Positions 44,991-62,990 of a stretch of 64,000 nucleotides of DNA are shown one piece after another. Every line of letters begins with the position of its first letter. Positions within the stretch are counted from its first letter, which is position 1. Under the pieces are notes generated by a model. The model was given only the letters and a program-made list of their open reading frames with translations, had not been told where the DNA came from and made no database searches. Location of the stretch: contig OX235270.1 in the NCBI GenBank assembly GCA_944472135.2, positions 122,217,842-122,281,841 on the forward strand, in the 5' to 3' direction. Origin of the DNA: Trichobilharzia regenti (taxonomy: Eukaryota > Platyhelminthes > Trematoda > Strigeidida > Schistosomatidae). Position numbers and translations under genes: made by a program.

Positions 44991-45854
44991 TTATTTTACA
45001 TACTTGTTTGAAATTATCAAAACTCACTTGATATATAGCTTGATCGGAAGTATCTCTTAGAAAAATAGGCGACAGATTAACGCTGAGTTTACGTCACTCA
45101 TAATGACCAGTAGTGACACCAAAACAATAAATCCTTAATATCACGAAGAGGAATCACGTTAATCCAAACAATAATTTTAAACAAATTAAAATTATCATCT
45201 TTTCCATATTTCAAAAGATTTACTGTTGTTTAAAAAAAAATAAAATTAAAAGAAATAATCTACCGTTTGTGCTAGTTAGTTCGAGAATTGACCGGAGACA
45301 ACATTCATGAACCTTCTGATTTCGCCTCACTGTGTGACAGGCCAATGTACCCACTTCATAAGCCGAAGGTGCTAGACCTAACGCCTTAAGGAATCGTATT
45401 TCCGTATTTATGAAAAACCAAAGCGAAAGGGCTGTGCAGTGCTCAGTGATGAAGCTTTATGATGTAATCTATCTAGTAACCAATCACATTCTCACAAATC
45501 CACCAGATGAAAACTTTTCAGTCACATTTCTTCACACTATAGTCAATTCATATTTGCTCTGTGGGAATTTATTTCCACGCAGATTAAGACAGTACGATTT
45601 GTTTATAAAACATATGTGGTGTCATTGTAATGCAGAAATCCACTGAGAATACTTTAACTGCATCCTCTATTCTAGATACCTACCTACAAGTGAAAATATG
45701 AGAAGATTCGGCCAACTGATTCATTCGCCAGAAACTTGGTAAACAGTAGTTTGGGAAAATCAAACTCTAACCACAGTATTAACGTGGTGTGTATTAACCT
45801 ATGGATAGATGTAAGGAAAGATGATGATGATGATATACCGAAATCACTGCAAGG
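44991..45854. other. Non-coding stretch, nothing recognised
   Basis: AT-rich. A short frame at 45410-45646 shows no domain. (GAT)n at 45820-45834. Confidence 0.3.
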
Positions 45855-46110
45855 TTTATCATTATTATTATTGTTATTTTTTATTGCTTTACGTTCCCAT
45901 TGGAACATAGGGCTCCGAGCTATAGGCTTGAAGTTTCTGTACCAGTGATGTTTATTTTTACCGGATGGGGTTGCTAGCAGCATGTCAAACCTTCTCTTTT
46001 TACCAGTCCTACTGTTGGCTTAGTGAGGTAAAGGAGTGAGTCGGCCGGAGATTGAACGCCAGACTGACTGCATGGTCGGCGAGCATTCTACAGCTATGCC
46101 ACTAACGCAC
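45855..46110 (-). mobile_element. SINE family 4 copy
   Basis: The minus strand has head GTTAGTGGCATAGCTGTAGA, a poor B box (GCGTTCAATCTCC), GACTCACTCCTTTACCTCAC, AGACTGGTAAA-like sequence, CAGAAACTTCAAGCCTATAG and tail GAGCCCTATGTTCCAATGGG, ending in (AAT)n. Confidence 0.7.
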
Positions 46111-46970
46111 CAAAATCTTGCAGTGATCCTTCCTCAGGTTAATTTTAATGTCTATTATATTCTTGCCCAGTAAACACTAGATCTGCCGTCACCAATGGTA
46201 TCCTCTTCAGCACAATATACACAGTTTTTAAACAACCTTAGTTTACGCAATATAGAAAGCGTTAATCGGGTAGATAGTAAAATAAAATTAAATAAGTAAG
46301 CAGCATGACGTCATGTGACAGACGGGATTAGGCAGAACTGAACTAAAATTGAAAGGGGGTCTAGTGAACATCAGTGCCAAAAACAGTAGAAATGAAATAA
46401 TGCGAGTAGGAAGAAAAATAATATAATTACAAATAAAACTAAGAAATTAAGATTAAGAATAATTACGTATCCAGTGTTAAGATAGATTAAGTGCATCGTG
46501 CACTCAGTAGTTGAACGAACTCGCATTAATTAAATTACGTCAAGCCATTTACTTATTTAGTTTTATTTTAATTGCTACCCGATTAACTCTTTTTGTATGA
46601 CGTAATTGTCATCTAAAGCATACAATTCTAGTGACGCAGCTTTGGAAACCATATTTTGCCAGTAACAATAATAATAATAATAGTCAACCTTTATTGATAA
46701 AATTTTGACCAAAGATATTTACAAACCTTATCGTAGAAGTATTTTGTCACCCAGTATTAATAACACACATTTTAGTGTTATTCTAGTAATCACTTTCAGG
46801 GAGAAGGTAACAGATTTTTTTCTCACTAGTATTCATATCCACCAAATTCCTATCTGTGATGACTACAATATTGCTAAAATCTCTGTCTTAAATTATGTCA
46901 GCTTGAAAACGCACTTTCACTAAATTTCCCGCATTTTTAATTGAAACTTTTTAAAAATATCTGATTTTTT
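46111..46970. other. Non-coding stretch, nothing recognised
   Basis: Contains (AAT)n at 46666-46683. No gene supported. Confidence 0.3.
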
Positions 46971-46974
46971 ACGT

Positions 46975-47646
46975 GTGACTACGGACTCATATCAGTTAGA
47001 GAATTATTGAAAACCAGGTAGTACTGGATAGCCAGCTGTTTCATCCTAGTTTGGGAATCATCGGCAGTACGCATTCACCGCGGCTCAAACCCAAGACCTT
47101 CCATTTATAAGTAATACTCGTATAACATTCAGCCACTGGAACCCGACTCAGTGGTTAGCCCATAAGTTCTTATTTCCACCGATTCGTGATTTAGCAAGAC
47201 CACTAGCCAATGACATCAGTGGAAACTCCATCTTCACACATGACTAGTTGAACCTCACTGGTCACGACTTCTCACTAGAACTCCAGGAAACTATGTCTTA
47301 TATTCGCTAGTGACTTGCTATAGGATGGAGTTTCCTGGAGTTCTAGTGAGAAGTCGTGACCAGTGAGGATGGATGTCCCACCAATAACATTGTTTGATGG
47401 TGGCGCTAAATCATGGATTGTTGGAAATGAGAACGTATCGGCTAATCACTGAGTTGGGTTCCAGTGGCTGAATGGTATAAGAGTATTCCTTATAACTGGA
47501 AGGTTTTGGGTTTGAACCGCGATGAGTGCGTACTGCCGATGATTCCCAAACTAGGATGAAACGACTGGCTGTCCAATACTCCCTGGTTTACAATGGTTCT
47601 CTGACTGATATCAATCCTTAGTCAAACTCTTAAAAAACACCTAATC
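46975..47646. mobile_element. Head-to-head pair of SINE family 2 copies (CCGATGA subtype)
   Basis: A minus copy (46975-47292) and a plus copy (47329-47646) form a large inverted repeat with a 36-bp spacer. The inner 40 bp on each side is near-perfect (CTCCAGGAAACT against AGTTTCCTGGAG); small indels lie further out. Each has A box GTGGCTGAATG, a B-box-like GGGTTTGAACCGC, and a hammerhead-like body at 47021-47070 (minus) and 47530-47580 (plus). Confidence 0.8.
47530..47580 (+). ncRNA. Hammerhead-like fold in SINE family 2
   Basis: Stem I GTACTG/CAATAC (one mismatch; the 47021-47070 twin has CAGTAC), core CCGATGA against CUGAUGA (one change, U4 to C), helix II TTCC..GGAT, GAAA, helix III region ACGACTGGCTGT, then GTC just before stem I, exactly where cleavage is expected. 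The twin keeps a better helix III start (ACAG) but has ATC. Probably inactive or weak, but the architecture is clear. Confidence 0.5.
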
Positions 47647-47827
47647 CTTACAAACAAACTCTTTTAGATTATTTATTCTTAGATTACTATGTGAGGCTAC
47701 ACAACTTGAGAGTAGTTCTCACCTAAGTAATCTGATTACACTTCGCCTTGATACTATGTAAAATAAAAACTAAAATAGTTATCATTAGAAAGTAGGTTTC
47801 ACGAAGCAAAGCAAAGTGTCCAATACT

Positions 47828-47852
47828 CTACTACTACTACTACTACTACTAC

Positions 47853-47896
<44 letters not shown>

Positions 47897-48002
47897 CTAA
47901 TACTACTACTAGGATTAGTGTTTGATTTATTTATCAGAAAATAGAACATTTATTTTGTGTATTTGCAGAATAAACGAAACTGGGTCACCATGGTGATGTA
48001 TG
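47828..48002 (-). repeat. Trinucleotide tail and 3' end of a dispersed repeat
   Basis: (CTA)n/(AAT)n at 47828-47911 is followed by about 90 bp (AGGATTAGTGTTTGATTTAT to ATGGTGATGTAT). This recurs in inverse orientation at 51770-51862 immediately before the giant AGT array. It appears to be a repeat whose 3' end is a (TAG)n run. Confidence 0.65.
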
Positions 48003-48179
48003 CTGCAAGAAAATAATATAAGCTACCTTACTTAATTTATGAAGACTGAAGTGAATGAACATTATTCATTCTTTCAGTTTTGATTATAATCTTTGTGTGA
48101 AGCGAATTTAAGTCAAACACTGAAATAATATGATAAAGGTCAAAGGTTATTTTTGGTTCACAACTAAATTCAACCGATT

Positions 48180-48974
48180 TTAGTTTGTTTACTAAATGTA
48201 TCATACAGTGAAACGGTATTATTTACGGGATGACGTTTCGAACAAAACTTATTGTTCATAATCATACCAATTATAATCACAACTTCGATATTTGAGTTGT
48301 ATAGTTTTCTTTGTTTTCTCCTATTTTTCGTAGGGGTAATAGAATTTTCCATATATCTGGGACAGGTGTTGAATCATTTCTATTACACATTTTTCCAGTT
48401 GATTCGACAGAGAAAGCTTCTGTTATCAGTCTCTCCCTCCACCCTGTTAGTTGCATTAGATTTTAAAACTGTCATCCTATCGTATCCTATTGTGTGGTTG
48501 TGTGTAACTGCATGTAGTACTATAGACGGCTGAACTATTCTCTAGATTTCTTATCTCATTCGGGTCAACTAATCTAGATTTTGCTAGGTTTTTGTGCTCG
48601 GCTAGTCTATTTGCACCTGTTCTACAACTTTCACCTATGTATTTAGCCTGACAATCATTACAGCAGGGTATTAAATAAATCGAATTGTCTAGTTTTTTTA
48701 ATTAAGTCCACAGGAAGAATCCTTCAACCGACAAAGCTTGTTTCTAACTGAGTTTGCGGGTCTGAATGCCTGCCACTTTTATTCCTGCCTTATTCAGAAT
48801 TCTGCGTAAGGTGGTTTCCGAGGTTCTTTCCTTGTATGGAATTACTACGGATGACTTAGATTCCTTATTGTTGGTGTTGTCTTGCGCATATTTGACATGA
48901 ATGTCGTCATTAATATTATTATTATTATCACTATCGCTACTATCATTATTTATTTGAGTTTTACATTTCCCCAC
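48180..48974 (-). pseudogene. PLE: linker, GIY-YIG nuclease and 3' tail
   Basis: The minus strand from 48974 gives an Asn/Asp-rich linker, SSVVIPYKERTSETTLRRIL, then after a frame change YLIPCCNDCQAKYIGESCRT and GANRLAEHKNLA, the GIY-YIG core with tyrosine, arginine/glutamate and histidine. Stops follow (near 48485 and beyond). The tail at 48280-48226 holds a variant hammerhead. The RT lies outside or is lost; the element is 5' truncated at about 48975. Confidence 0.7.
48227..48269 (-). ncRNA. Variant PLE hammerhead (A3/U8 core)
   Basis: Minus strand: stem I GGT/ATC (short), core ATGATTA (48265-48259), extra T (48258), a perfect helix II GAACAA/TTGTTC, GAAA (48239-48236), minimal helix III ACGT, C17 at 48232. 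It has the same A3/U8 substitution as 43742-43788 in a clearly different helix II, so the change is not confined to one copy. Confidence 0.45.
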
Positions 48975-49019
48975 TTACTTTCTGACTAATTTATCCGGGA
49001 AATTAATAAGTTCAAAAAT

Positions 49020-49700
49020 TCAATCGAAGTTCGTGAGGAATGACAATGTGTGTAAAGCAGTGAAAGAGGTCACTTCCTTCACTTATCCAGGCAGTATCGT
49101 TTCAAATACAGACATCCTGAACCACTGAGGATGTCAAAATCAGAATCGGAAAGGTAAGACATCACTCTAAAACCACTTTGGAAATATTCTGCACCAACTC
49201 ACCATAAACAACAAAATTTCGATTTTCAACACCAAAGTTAAGTGAATCACTTCTTCTGTGTGGGTCAGAAACTTGGCCTGCGTGTCATGGAAAGCATTTC
49301 ATCAAACAAGCTACCACAGACTCTCATCAAAAGCTGACTTCGCTAACTCCACAATGAAGATCAGATTGTGTGACGGAAAGAATTAGCAGCAAGGAACACT
49401 GGGAACGAATCAAGCAACGAGCTGTTTCTTAAAATACCTATGGAGGAAAATGGAGATAGATCGGTTGGACTGTGAGGAGACCGTGGAACGACATTGTGTG
49501 TCAGGTCATCGGTCGAGTGGAACCTGATTTGGAAACGATGAGTTGGATGTCTGAGAGTGACATGTAGGAGACGGTGTAAGGGTAAGATGACAGCCTATGG
49601 TTAATCATTGGATGAGCCGAAGAGGACTGCTGGGAACAGGAAAAGTGGAAATGTGGTGTTGAAGCCTTATGTTCCTCCGGGAAACCTGTCTATAAGAAAA
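49020..49700 (+). pseudogene. RTE-like LINE C-terminal fragment
   Basis: The plus strand keeps AVKEVTSFTYPGSIVSNT, a KxRIGK block, KTTLEIFCTNSP-like sequence, LLLCGSETWPAC, and later WRWI-like, EETVERH and QEKWKCGVEALCSSGKP in shifting frames. Block order matches VKEVTSFTYLG, LYGSETW, KWRWIGHTLR and EALCSTRNPSE of RTE-like C-termini. 5' truncated at about 49020, abutting the PLE. Confidence 0.65.
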
Positions 49701-49889
49701 AAAGAGTTATTCATCACGACCATTGGGGAAAACACTGCGACGCAGAGAAATTGGCTGTCTTGTTTTGGTCACTTGGAACTAATCAGTGTCCTGTGTTTAT
49801 TCAGCCAGTGTTGCTGAATGAATTCTGTCAGTCAATTTACTGAAAACAGACGATAAGCACGAAAGCCTGGTAATACAGAAAACTAATCG

Positions 49890-50150
49890 AAAAAGACGTT
49901 GTGAAGTGGTCGCGCTATGTCATAATTTGGCAGAGATTGGAATTCATAGGCTGGCCATTGGATTGTGTCCCGGTGGATTAATGATCTGCGGGCTCATCTT
50001 GTAACCAGAGGTTCCTGGGTGAGTACTGATGAAGTGGAGTCCCAAACTAGGACGAAACAGTTGGCTGTCCAGTACTCCCAATTGGTTTTCCAATGGTTCT
50101 CTAACTGATGTCAGCTCATGATGAAATCCTCCAACCAATCAAACAAAATC
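49890..50150 (+). mobile_element. SINE family 2 copy
   Basis: Leader TGGCAGAGATTGGAATTCAT, head CCCGGTGGATTAATGATCTG, B box lost. Relic 50023-50075: GTACTGATGA, AGTGGAGTCCC..AGGAC, GAAACAGTTGGCTGTC, CAGTAC. Tail CTGATGTCAGCTCATGATGA. Confidence 0.7.
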
Positions 50151-51535
50151 CCTACAGAACCAATACTGGAAAATACAGAACAGCATCTAGAAGTGATGTG
50201 GTATTAGTCAGTTGGACTAAGACCTTTATGTAATTGTCCCACGTATTACATGACTATGAATTCTTTTTTCTGTTATTATCTGACTCATTGATCTTAACTC
50301 ATCTTATATTCCACCCATTGAGGTTTCTTTGAAATGCAGTCTCTATGGCCAACTTTGTTCAATAGAATTTTAAAAAAGTATGTTCTCATTTCATCATTCC
50401 TATGCATATTTTAACCTCACCTAGTTTACTACCTCACTAGTTTTTATAGCCTCTCCCAAATCCAGGAAAAGATGGAAGGTTGGGCGTGGAGCTAGCCGCC
50501 CAACCCTGGAAAATCAATCAAACTTCAAAACACAAGCAAAAAAAGTATATTAATAATGTATATTTTTAAGGCCGCCTGAAAACATTGAGAGGTGGTGAAA
50601 CAAAATATACAGATTTTACACTGAAAAATCTTGTTCTTTTTTGCTTTGATGAATCATTATTATTAAGTAATGATCTCTAAGGCAAAACTACACCTGTTCA
50701 CTATACCGGTACATCATCGGTAAGCAACAAAAAGAAACAAAACCTTGAATCGAAGTCTGTAGATTGTTTCCCCCCGCCCCCCTCCCGCCATCATGTGTGC
50801 ACAGTTATGCCTGTGTTTATATCTTCAAATACGTCTGGCTGGCTGTCTATCTTTGTCTTTGTCTGTGTCCATAATAGAGAACAAATATGATGAGAAGAGA
50901 ATTGCATCATTTGAGACATGCAATTAGTGTAAATTAGCTGAATCATTTTCTGATTACATTTCAAAGTATTTGAGAGAATAGATAAAAGAATAGAAAAGAC
51001 AGATTGTGTATTTCACAAGACTGTGAGGCAGTTATTATTACTATTATTATTATTATTATTATTTTAACTGGTATGTGGCAATCTTATCTTTATTAATTCA
51101 TTCTCAGAAAATAAATATTCATTCTTAAGGAGTGAATAATAATAGTACTGAAACAAGAAAACCACATGTTACGCGTAAACCCCCTATTCTTATTGTTATC
51201 ATCAGTCTCCATGTTGCATACAAACATATCCACAGCTTTCCCTTTGTTGGATGATCTGGACCTAAGTCCCATTGAAGGTGTACTTGCAACCTGAACTCAA
51301 AGTGTACAGTGATCGTAAGTCATCTAGCTTGGTTATCACAATGCAAACTTGGCTGACAGAATCTGCTCAGCAGCACAACTAAAGACAGTGAATATAAAGC
51401 TGGTGTTCTAATAAAGCATTTAAAGTTATATATCGTATTCTGACTAATATTTATTCCTGTTTATGAGTTCGTCTTCCACAAACAGTTGAACAAATTCAGT
51501 ACATAAGTAAATAGTCTCAACATAAATGAAATAAT
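50151..51535. other. Mostly unrecognised, with a SINE family 4 scrap
   Basis: 50460-50530 (AAAGATGGAAGGTTGGGCGT, CCAACCCTGGAAAATCAATC) matches the middle of family 4. (ATT)n at 51034-51065. Nothing else is supported. Confidence 0.35.
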
Positions 51536-51539
51536 TATT

Positions 51540-51690
51540 TGGTTGATACAGCTCGGGTGGATCTGCCAGTATCCCCGATAGCGATGGCTTTCTCACTTAG
51601 ACTCGTACCCATCGAGAAACAGGTACGTTCACCTGAAGCCTCTCAAAGGGGACGAAATGCGCGTCTTGGATACCATTCTTAGCAGTCATC
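51540..51690 (+). mobile_element. Sm-alpha-type SINE, degenerate
   Basis: Contains GGTACGTTCACCTGAAGCCT, CAAAGGGGACGAAATGCGCG and TCTTGGATACCATTC. GAAA, helix III and the cleavage triplet GTC are kept, but the core is CTGAAGC and stem I is mismatched. The head B box is eroded. Confidence 0.55.
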
Positions 51691-51769
51691 AACCGAAAAG
51701 CAGCTTGTTCATTATAAGATACTGATGAACAGCTTATATTTCAACAGGGACTAAGCTTACCCTTCCAAT

Positions 51770-51860
51770 ATACATCACCATGGTGACACTGTTTCGTTTA
51801 TTCTGCAAATACACAAAATAAATGTGCTATTTTCTGATAAATAAATCAAACACTAATCCT

Positions 51861-51862
<2 letters not shown>
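51770..51862 (+). repeat. Dispersed repeat end that runs into the AGT array
   Basis: About 90 bp matching 47912-48002 in inverse orientation (CATCACCATGGTGACA, TTTATTCTGCAAATACACAA, CAAACACTAATCCTAGTAGC) and passing directly into AGT repeats. Confidence 0.7.
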
Positions 51863-58869
<7,007 letters not shown>

Positions 58870-59465
58870 GGTTAACTAGCTTTCAGTGAAATTTTACTAG
58901 ATATAGTGGATGATGATTAAAAGGCGAAATGAATAAAAAAATCTGGGCTGCTGTAGTAATCTAACCAGTCACCACGTAATGATGAGTTCAACTCTCTACC
59001 AGGTCACGCTTTCATTACACTTATGACAGGTACTGAAGACCTATCACATGCTTGAATGATGCATTACTGTCCAGTTCCCATGACACTAGCTACCCAGCTA
59101 GGTTTTCTCCTATGGATCGTAATCATATTGAATCAGATGGATAGGAAAAGAGTGTTAATTGATTATGAACCTGTATGAGACAACCTAAGGTTGACACGCA
59201 GTTATTGATTTATTGGATACTGATTTGAATTCAGTGGAATAAAAATCTGGAAAATTGAACAGCTTCGTTGTTATGAATAACTGCGGGATAAGATTAAAAG
59301 TGGTCAAACCAGAATGTTACATTAGTTAACGAATTATTGATTTCAGCTTTGTATAAAGATATTGGCTTTCTGGTCAGTGTTCTAGGTGTATTAAATTCAG
59401 TGGACAAGGTCTCTCGTTAACTTGAATTGAAAATTTCAACAACAGTACAGATTAGGTCATCCTTC
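58870..59465. other. Right flank of the array, nothing recognised
   Basis: No recognised repeat or gene between the array and the RTE fragment. Confidence 0.3.
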
Positions 59466-59469
59466 GCAA

Positions 59470-60262
59470 ACTTCAAAAAGCTGACCTAGTTCCTGTTGGA
59501 TTGCTTTTTTTTGTCAAGCGCCAATCACTATCAACGGGAGGAATCTGAAAGAGGTTACTTCATTCACTTATCTAGGGAGGGAGCATTGTCTCAACTACAG
59601 ACAGTCGGAACGGACGAGGATGTCAAATCGAGCGAGAATCGGGAAGGCGAGCGAGAAACACATTCATGCATCAACCTGAAACAAACAATCTGGAAATCTT
59701 CGTCACTCAGCCAGCATCAACAACAAAATTCGGTCGGATTTTCAATACAATCGTCAAGTCAGTCAGTTCTTCTATACGGATGAGAAACTTGGCGGGCTAG
59801 TCACAAAGAATATTTCCAACAGCCTGTTGCAGACCGGACTTCCACCAACAACTGCCTTCGCTGGCTCTATACTGAAGATCAGATGGCCGAGCCGGGCCGG
59901 ACCGGAAAGAATCACCAACAAGAAACTATGGGAAGGAACAAACAAAACAATCGCCAACCAACAAATATGCAGGAGAAAGTGGAGATGGATGGATTGGACA
60001 CTCGCTCGCTGAGGAGACCGCTGGGTGACATCGCGCGCGCGTCAGGCCATTGCTCGAGTGGAACAGGAAAGACAAGCGGCGAGTGGGACGTCAGTGCAAG
60101 GGTGACATGGAGGAGATCGTGTGAAGAGGAGTTGAAAGAGTATGGACTAAGATGGATGTAGGTGAAAAGTACAGAAGCAGAAGACAGAAGCAAGTGGAGA
60201 CGTGCAGTTGAAGCCCTATATTCCACTAGGAATCCAAGTGAACAATAATAATAATGTTTTGT
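59470..60262 (+). pseudogene. RTE-like LINE C-terminal fragment, relatively GC-rich
   Basis: The plus strand has KEVTSFTYLGR, a damaged RIGKA block, LLYTDEKLGGLVTKNISNSL, LKIRWPSRAGPERITNKKLW, KQQ/ICRRKWRWMDWTLAR, RRPLGDIARASGH, RVTWRRSCEEELKEYGLRWM and AVEALYSTRNPSEQ, ending in (AAT)n. Several small frameshifts separate the blocks. It shares its 3' end with the 22.7-kb and 49.6-kb copies and with SINE family 4. Confidence 0.75.
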
Positions 60263-61285
60263 CCATTTCACTATCGTTATCCTTCTGTTTTTTCGAAATA
60301 CTATGGTTCAAAATAGTACATTCCTGGTCAGTGTTCTACGTTTTTTGTCAATCGGTAAGGCGGGTTGACACGGAACTCTTAACAAAAGTTCGGCAAACGT
60401 AGGTACTGTATTTTACACAGCATAGAAAAGAGGAGATGTAGAAGTAATAATGCTGTCTAAGTATATACTCACAAAATGAATAATGACTCACTAAAAATTG
60501 CTGGTGATGTTCAGAATTTCAAAGATAGCTAGATGAAGATACATTTGCACTATTATTATCTTACTAACAGTTTCCAATTTACCCCTTCCTGAAGACCGGA
60601 AACAGGCAAACTTTAACTGTCAGCAGAGTTCGTATCAACAGTATTTGAAATTACTTTAGGAATAGTAAGGCTACTGATTCTCCTTTGTCGTATACGATCT
60701 AGTCATTTGATGACTTATAGTTTCTAAGTTTCAATCATTAATTAGTCATAATACACACAGCTCATTTCCTAACTTAAATTATTTTAAAACAGACTCCATC
60801 ACAAATTTTCATTGGTGATTAAGTAACCGCTAGGGATCAAGGCGTATCGCACATCTCCATCGTCGTAGTTTAAGGCTGTCTTTATTGGTAGCCATCTACG
60901 CCTGGACCAAGAGTAGAACCCAGAATCCAGCATACTTACATTGAGTTGCTGAATTTTGTTGGTTTATTGAGTATTCCAAATTTAATATATTGTTGTCAAA
61001 GCACGAATATTTGAAAAATATTAATTCTAAACTAAAATAAAATTCAAAGGATTATCTGTATCATACTTCGTATTCTCGTGAAGCCTGGAAAGTGAGAAGC
61101 AAGTAGAAAAGATATTTCATGGTCATGTGACAGTATGATTGTCATAAAATTCAAATCAGACATCCAAGTTAAAAATATCTAATACTGTTGTGAAAGCGCT
61201 TTAATCGGGTAGTTTTCTAAAGTTAGTGCTGAAATGATACATGTTTTTTGACTGTTCGAATAACCAAAGGTTAACATTTCTTTTA
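60263..61285. other. Non-coding stretch, nothing recognised
   Basis: No supported feature. Confidence 0.3.
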
Positions 61286-62990
61286 GTCTGTCTGTTTTCG
61301 ACATATGTGCCGCAGGTCAAGTCGCCACACTCCCTCCTTGTAGCACACAAAGCAAGAGAAGAAAGTAGAAAAAATGCATAATAGAGACAGTAAACAGAAC
61401 TGTGAGACAAAGAAATAGAAGCAACGAAGAACAATGTAGTTTCATTGGAAATCATAGGTTACAAGGAGTGGATGCATCTTCGCCATTGCGAACGATTTTG
61501 AGCCATGTCATCAATAGTTTCCAACCATTGGTTTTTACCGTCCCGAGGACCCCAACCGGTCAGGAAGTCTGCACCTTTCTACGTGGCTTAAACTAACTGT
61601 TGTGGATATCATTGACTGATGCCATGTTTTGGTTTGACCACCGCTAGGTCATTTCCAGCCTGACCAATCCTATGTCAGATAACATTGCCCATTGTCGAGG
61701 AAGGCAATGACTAGGCATACGTAACACATGTCCTAACCATCTCAGTCTATGTAACTTCACAACCTCGTAGATTGATTTCCCCTCCCACCTACCCAGCACT
61801 CGACACCTCACCTCAATATTGCTCACCTTATTATATCACTACACACGGGATATAGAACGCAGGCACCTATGATCAAAGGCAGCTAATCTTTTCATGTCTT
61901 CCACTCTCAATGGCCAGGTCTCAAAGCTGGGTTTAAAGGAGGACGGAGTGGACTGATGAGCAGTACACCCACCCTTTGGTAGATAGTCGGATATCACATC
62001 TACGCCAGAGATGGCGTAAACTGGCATATGCGAAACTAGCCCTCTGTATCCATACTCAGCTGAGATTTCGTCAGAGATCAACCTGTTGGGTCTGATCGTA
62101 CTTCCCAGATAAGTGAAGCGGTCAACGTGCTTTACCACTTCACTTCCTATTTCTAATCTAAGAGTCGGTGTAGTCCAATCCTGTAACATCATCTTGCATT
62201 TGGCGGGAGCGAATCGCTCACATTCCAAACATTCGTAGATTGCAGCTCAAGGTGTTCAGAAGACTCTGCATTTTGTCAGCGTCCTCGCCTAGAAGGACTA
62301 TACGGACTGCATATTCTAAGCCAATGAGATTATTCCCTGGTAGCAAGTCAATCCCTGAGTGTCTGAAGTGAGTTAGGGTCAAGTTGAATAGAAGTTGAAT
62401 AGGAATGGGGATAATGGGCATTCTTGATGGACACCACTAGTCGTCACCATTTCAGATGACAACTCGCCGTAAGCCCTCACCTGGCTGATGGCATGAGTAC
62501 GAGTAAAGTGCCTTAATCAGTGCAATGTATTTTCTCGGAATTCCCTTTACAATCAAGCATCGCCAAAGTACCTCTCGGTCGACAGAATCGAATTCCGCCT
62601 TTAGGTCAAGAAATATAATGATTGTCCGACGCTGGTAGGAATGACCATGTTCTAGAGTCTGTCGGAGGGTGAAGATATGATCAATACACCGTCTTCCTGG
62701 TCTAAAGCCTGCCTGGTTCTCTGGTGTTTGTGCCTCCCGAGCACCACATAGTCTACGCAATATTATTGAGCCTAGGAGTTTAGATACTATATTAGTCAAG
62801 CTAACCCCTCTGCGATTATCACAGGAAGACTTGTCTCCCTTCCTGTACATGGGGATAATCAGTGACTTACACCAACCCGACGGGACTTCCTCTGATTCCC
62901 AGACGCTGCTTAGAACCTCAGTTAATGCAGACAGTAAACTGTCTGCATTAACTGTACTTAAATACCTCTGGAGTCATTCCATCAGGTCCC
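61286..62990 (-). pseudogene. Second copy of the RTE/CR1-like LINE, 5' truncated
   Basis: The minus strand starts at GPDGMTPEVFK (about 62990) and runs through LIIPMYRKGDKSSCDNRRG, FRPGRRCIDHIFTLR, FLDLKAEFDSVDRE, the frame break after EGLRRVVI, YAVR in place of YADD, VKHVDRFTYLGSTI, then the tail LHRLRWLGHVLRMPSHCLPR. It shares with the 18.7-kb copy the AAF-to-AEF change, the frame breaks and the loss of the GSGW segment after DIG. Protein blocks differ at only a few residues. From about 61545 to the 3' end the two copies differ much more. A 34-bp palindrome sits at 62920-62953. Confidence 0.85.

Noticed and set aside
45240..45400. Possible GIY-YIG remnant on the minus strand
   Set aside because: Only a weak KWVHW/YIG-like match without the rest of the domain or a consistent frame.
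59883..60271. Overlapping open frames on both strands of the GC-richer segment
   Set aside because: Only the plus-strand LINE C-terminal blocks are supported; the minus frames are shadows.
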